In this document: in pieces, positions 60,131-64,000 of the stretch | Numbering within the stretch: position 1 is the first letter of the stretch | Layout of the letters: each line of letters begins with the position of its first letter | Assembly: GCA_030770535.1 (NCBI GenBank) | Contig: JASVEC010000020.1 | Location: forward strand, 372,001-436,000 | DNA length: 64,000 nt | Source of the DNA: Batkoa obscura | Lineage: Eukaryota; Entomophthoromycota; Entomophthoromycetes; Entomophthorales; Batkoaceae | Direction of reading: 5' to 3' | Notes under the pieces: generated by a model | What the model saw: the letters and a program-made list of their open reading frames with translations, nothing else | Database searches by the model: none | What the model was told of the DNA's origin: nothing | Program-made: the position numbers and the translations under genes

Positions 60131-60916
60131 TTAAAAATCCTGCTCAATGAAAGATTTGAACATAAATAACTTAGTATAAATTCCTGGGAAATTTTTTCGA
60201 GCACATCCATGACCCCATGAAGTAATGCCAACAAGAGTAGTTTTTCCTGCTTCAACTTTGAAGATTGGACCTCCAGAATCACCTTGACAAGCATCTTTAG
60301 CTCCTTCTGGATAACCAGCACAGAACATTACTGTATCATTGACTATTTTGTTAATTGATTTATAAGAGTCAACACATTTCTTAGTGTCATAAGTAGGCAC
60401 TTTTACTTCTAATAATATATTACTTCCTCTACTACCTTCAGAAGTAGCACCCCAACCAACAGTAACCAATAATTGATTTGTTGATTTAGCAAATGTACCA
60501 TCATCAATAACAAAAGTATCTTTTTGAGCTAAGCCCCAAGTACCATCAATTTTCCAAATAGCTACATCATTTAAATCAAACTTATTGGCATCATAATCTG
60601 GATGAGCTTTACGATCAATTACTTGGTATCGTTGACCATTTTCAACATATTCATTTAAGGTTAAATCATGGCGATGAAAACTAGCAGTAAATTTTTCTGT
60701 TTCAAAAATAGTACAATGAGCAGCTGTAATAATCAAGTTACTTTTGTAAGCCATTCCAGCACAAAAATGGTGTCCCAAAAGATCTAAACTTAAAATCCAT
60801 GGATATTTAAATTTAGGTGATACTTCATAACCATCAATAATTCTTGTTGTTGGTAATACATTAGCTGCTTGAGATAATGAGGTTAATACCAAGAGAGTTA
60901 TTAGTTTTAAATTCAT
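60131..60916 (-). CDS. Secreted trypsin-like serine protease 1
   Basis: A single exon of 261 codons. A signal peptide covers about 1-18 (MNLKLITLLVLTSLSQAA), followed by a short propeptide ending TTR. The mature chain would start IIDGYEVS, where the family usually has I(I/V)GG. The triad is His67 (ITAAHC), Asp117 (LNDVAIW) and Ser214 (QGDSGGP). Asp208, six residues before the serine, predicts cleavage after Arg/Lys. The C-terminus is complete (GIYTKLFMFKSFIEQDF). TATAAATA lies at 60966-60973. It is a tandem duplicate of the gene 1.6 kb upstream; the DNA is identical over 60199-60354 and 60441-60619 and diverged elsewhere. Confidence 0.93.
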   Translation of the reverse strand: MNLKLITLLVLTSLSQAANVLPTTRIIDGYEVSPKFKYPWILSLDLLGHHFCAGMAYKSNLIITAAHCTIFETEKFTASFHRHDLTLNEYVENGQRYQVIDRKAHPDYDANKFDLNDVAIWKIDGTWGLAQKDTFVIDDGTFAKSTNQLLVTVGWGATSEGSRGSNILLEVKVPTYDTKKCVDSYKSINKIVNDTVMFCAGYPEGAKDACQGDSGGPIFKVEAGKTTLVGITSWGHGCARKNFPGIYTKLFMFKSFIEQDF

Positions 60917-60965
60917 AATTAATTAGTATTAAATTTGTTTGATTAACTTTTGGATTCTTTCGATA

Positions 60966-60973
60966 TATTTATA
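60966..60973 (-). promoter_or_regulatory. TATA box of trypsin 1
   Basis: TATAAATA on the minus strand, 50-57 bp before the ATG. Confidence 0.45.
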
Positions 60974-61708
60974 GTTTCCAAAGTCCCCGATTGTATTATT
61001 TAATAACAAAATCATGCTCTTAATAATTTTAATTGAGCATGAAGACAGTGGTTCATTTCACTTTGAATTGTCATGAGTTATAAAATTTAAAAGGTTTGAT
61101 TCTATGCAAATTACCGCCAAATTTTCGAAGTCTATTGATAATATAGTGGCAATACAAAGTTGATGAAGATTGAATTATAAAGATCGTTAAAAAAGATGAA
61201 GCCGTGAAATTTTTAATTTTTTTTCTTGAATATAAAATGATTTATATAACCTTTTATATTTTAAAATAGTGTTTTTCAGAATATAGCTATTTTTGAAGCA
61301 GTTATAAAATTCATTCAATAAAAAGTCTTTTGGTATTCAAAAGATACTATAATGATAGTCATGGACTATATATTTTGATGTATGTTTTATTCGTTTTATT
61401 TAATAATTTAAGAGTTATTAATAAAATTGAATATTTTATAGAACCTCTCTGCAATACTTTTGAGCAGAAATTGGCAAGATGAACTTTTTAAATGACTTAA
61501 ATCAACTTTTTTTGTTATTAAACAGCCCTTTTCATCTATTTGATATTTCAGGTATTAACATAGCACTTTAACTTTATTTATATGTATTGAATTCTGTCTA
61601 ACATAAAAATATCCGTTTTTTGAAAACATTAAAGCATCATTAATAAAATACTTCAAACATAAAAGTCAGTTTTCAATTTTTTAATGTACTTCAAAGAGTT
61701 ATAAAAGA

Positions 61709-61814
61709 TATGGGGATGTTTTTTTTGGCCTCATTGCTTTTTCTATCTTTTAAGTGCTATTTGAGTAGGAAAATTGTCAGTAAAATCTTTAAATACAAAA
61801 ACACATCCCCATAT
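61709..61814 (-). repeat. MITE-like element, copy R
   Basis: Ends ATATGGGGATGT and ACATCCCCATAT are perfect complements; close to consensus. Confidence 0.82.
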
Positions 61815-61989
61815 AGAACTTCAAATATTCGCAAAATAAATTGGACCATAATACAAGGTCTTTGTTAGTAGAATCGTCCACTTTATTTTGCGAAATATTA
61901 CAATAGTTTTTTATTGAAATATCTAATCATTTTTAAAATTTTATGCTATATAAAAATGGAATAAGTAAATAAAAATCAAAAGACATTTG

Positions 61990-62093
61990 ATATGAGGATG
62001 TATTTTTGTATTTAAGAATTTTACTAATAATTTTTCCCCTCATATAGCACTTAAAAGATAAAAAAAGTGATAAAATAAAAACACCCTCATATA
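61990..62093 (+). repeat. MITE-like element, copy S
   Basis: Opposite in orientation to copy R, 175 bp away. Begins ATATGAGGATGT and ends ACACCCTCATAT. Confidence 0.77.
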
Positions 62094-62490
62094 TCGTTTT
62101 TTACAGTTATCGAAATTCCAAAATAGTATAAAGTGTGGCCTTGTACCATATATATAGATCCAAATAATTAATTACATCCCTGCAATTATTAATTAGGTTC
62201 GTTCCATTAAAAGTCAGTTTTAAGTATTAAAATAATTGATTCGAGCTATAACTTATTTTATAAGTATTATTTTAACTTACTTTACTATTAAGATTAGTTG
62301 AAATAATTATACTTACAATAAGCTTTACAAAACATCTTTGCATACAAATAATATAAAATTTAATTTCATCAACAAGCAAAGATAAAAAATCATATAAACT
62401 TCAACAATTATTTATTATAATTTTTAATCTAAACCGAAATAGTTAGCTACTATTAATTGTAATACCAATAACAAGTATCAGTTAAAGATT

Positions 62491-63276
62491 TTAATAATTT
62501 TGTTCAATAAAGGACTTGAACATAAATAACTTAGTATAGACCCCTGGGAAATTCTTTTGAGCACATCCATGACCCCATGAAGTAATGCCAACAAGAGTAG
62601 TTTTTCCTGCTTCAACTTTGAAGATTGGACCTCCAGAATCACCTTGACAAGCATCTTTAGCTCCTTCTGGATAACCAGCACAGAACATTACTGTATCATT
62701 GACTATTTTGTTAACTGATTTATAAGAGTCAACACATTTCTTAGTATCATAAGTAGGCACTTTTAATTCTAGTAAAACATTACTTCCTTTACCACCTGCT
62801 GAAGTAGCACCCCAACCAACAGTAACCAATAATTGATTTGTTGATTTAGCAAATGTACCATCATCAATAACAAAAGTATCTTTTTGAGCTAAGCCCCAAG
62901 TACCATCAATTTTCCAAATAGCTACATCATTTAAATCAAACTTATTGGCATCATAATCTGGATGAGCTTTACGATCAATCACTTGATATCTCTTACCTTG
63001 TTCTTTATCTTCAGTAAGAGATATATCATGACGATGGAAACTGGCACTCCAATTCTTGGTATCATAAACAGTACAGTGAGCAGCGGTGATGATCAAATTG
63101 TTTTTGTAAGCCATTCCACCACATAAATGACGTTTTAAGAAATCTAAACTTAACATCCATGGATATTTAAATTTAGGTGATACTTCATATCCTCCAATAA
63201 TTCTTGCAGGTGGTAGTACATCGGCTGCTTGAGATAAAGTGACTAATGCTGAGAGAGCTACTAATTTCAAATTCAT
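62491..63276 (-). CDS. Secreted trypsin-like serine protease 2
   Basis: A single exon of 261 codons, numbered as in trypsin 1: His67, Asp117, Ser214, Asp208. The activation site is the canonical PPAR followed by IIGGYEVS. The oxyanion-side cysteine block is LCGGMAYK against FCAGMAYK in copy 1. A signal peptide covers about 1-18 (MNLKLVALSALVTLSQAA). TATAAATA lies at 63315-63322. Proteases of this kind help fungi digest host or environmental protein. The regulatory region and coding sequence were duplicated together. It is the most canonical of the three trypsin copies in the window. Confidence 0.94.
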   Translation of the reverse strand: MNLKLVALSALVTLSQAADVLPPARIIGGYEVSPKFKYPWMLSLDFLKRHLCGGMAYKNNLIITAAHCTVYDTKNWSASFHRHDISLTEDKEQGKRYQVIDRKAHPDYDANKFDLNDVAIWKIDGTWGLAQKDTFVIDDGTFAKSTNQLLVTVGWGATSAGGKGSNVLLELKVPTYDTKKCVDSYKSVNKIVNDTVMFCAGYPEGAKDACQGDSGGPIFKVEAGKTTLVGITSWGHGCAQKNFPGVYTKLFMFKSFIEQNY

Positions 63277-64000
63277 AATTGATTTTTTTCATTAATTTTG
63301 AAGCTCTTGCTTTGTATTTATACTTTTCAAATGTACTGATTGTATTATTTAATGTTGAAATCACGTTTTTAATTATTCTTAATTCGAGCATTGAGTACAA
63401 TGGTTCGCTTTTATTTTGGATTGTCATGAATTGTGAGAATGTGGAAATTAATTTTATGCAAATTACTACAAAATTTAATAATTTTATTATTTACTATATA
63501 TAATATACACATTTATCAAAACTTAGAAATAAAAATAATAGTTCTGTTTAAGATACATATCTCTTCTGAATAAGGATGAATTTTAAGAGACCTATTTTAG
63601 CGTAAAGTTAGATTTATTTACTTTTAAAGTATCTTTACTATAGCCTTTACTATAATACTATTGAGTGTCACCCTACAAATAACAAATAGCTTTTTCTACT
63701 TAAAAGGGTAATCGCTTAATCTTTATATTAATAAATTAATTCTGATAACTAAACTAGTGGCTTATAAGGCAAAACATTGCGTTAGGTACTATTCCTATCA
63801 TTTATATAGAATTCAATCTTTATTTCTATACATCTGTATAAAATTTCAAAAACATAATCAGGTTTATAAAGATTGTTTTTAATTTCAACTACTTTGTAGT
63901 TGCTTTTTTAGTTTTACTTGCCAAATAGTTATAAAAGTTTTTAGAAAGACAGAGCATATATCAAAACCGCCTTGAATTGTTAATTCTTTATGTATCTTTT
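63277..64000. other. Upstream flank of trypsin 2
   Basis: TATAAATA at 63315-63322. About 200 bp resemble the upstream region of trypsin 1. Beyond about 63500 nothing is recognised. Confidence 0.5.

Larger units (their letters stand above)
60917..62490. other. Spacer between the tandem trypsins, with two MITEs
   Basis: The first 200 bp (promoter of trypsin 1) are homologous to those of trypsin 2, including GCAAATTAC-type blocks at about 61108 and 63458. MITE copies R and S follow. No gene seen. Confidence 0.6.

Noticed and set aside
47-62093. CRISPR-like repeats
   Set aside because: The repeated units are dispersed, in both orientations and have inverted ends; there are no regular spacers, and the genome is eukaryotic.

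Overview
This window is nuclear DNA of an AT-rich eukaryote, almost certainly a fungus. The genes have very short introns (about 45-65 bp, GT...AG). The conserved set (BMS1, ATP10, a PTS2-bearing peroxisomal thiolase, RNR2, a Bem3-like RhoGAP) is fungal in character. Several secreted proteins (trypsins, tyrosinase, CAP/PR-1, an LPMO-like protein) suggest a zygomycete-grade, possibly arthropod-associated fungus such as Conidiobolus or its relatives. The species is an inference from gene content and composition; no marker gene here settles it.

Layout. 1-13.7 kb is accessory sequence. It holds four tandem-type copies of an F-box/leucine-rich gene, all broken to some degree, a secreted LPMO-like protein (5839-6942), a secreted propeller-like protein (7693-8553) and a decayed paralogue of the latter (about 4321-4620). 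15-27.7 kb is a conserved block: nitronate monooxygenase, a coiled-coil protein, ATP10 (6 exons), peroxisomal 3-ketoacyl-CoA thiolase (2 exons), a membrane protein and BMS1 (11 exons). 28.3-34.5 kb holds a dead Tc1/mariner-type transposase, a possible small secreted peptide, a CAP protein and a second membrane protein. 35.1-50.9 kb is framed by two inverted RNR2 genes, with tyrosinase, a 7-exon RhoGAP gene and a dead trypsin between them. 52-59 kb has a CENP-B-type DNA-binding protein and two tail-to-tail long-chain acyl-CoA synthetases with matching exon structure. 60-63.3 kb has two tandem trypsin genes.

Three patterns cut across the window. First, a roughly 105-bp MITE-like element with inverted ends occurs 19 times in both orientations, always outside intact coding sequence and often beside F-box copies. 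Second, paralogues look homogenised: the RNR2 pair shares about 1.33 kb with no difference seen by eye, although the N-terminal region and promoter have diverged, and the trypsin pair is a mosaic of identical and divergent blocks. Third, many single-copy and secreted-protein genes carry a TATA box about 40-60 bp (80 at most) before the ATG.

Functionally, the thiolase and the two acyl-CoA synthetases belong to fatty-acid activation and oxidation. Trypsins, CAP, tyrosinase, LPMO and propeller proteins form a secreted set. BMS1, ATP10, RNR2 and RhoGAP are housekeeping. I found no CRISPR array, rRNA or convincing tRNA. I did not find a clearly new multi-gene system; the strongest unusual signals are the RNR2 conversion tract and the MITE family.
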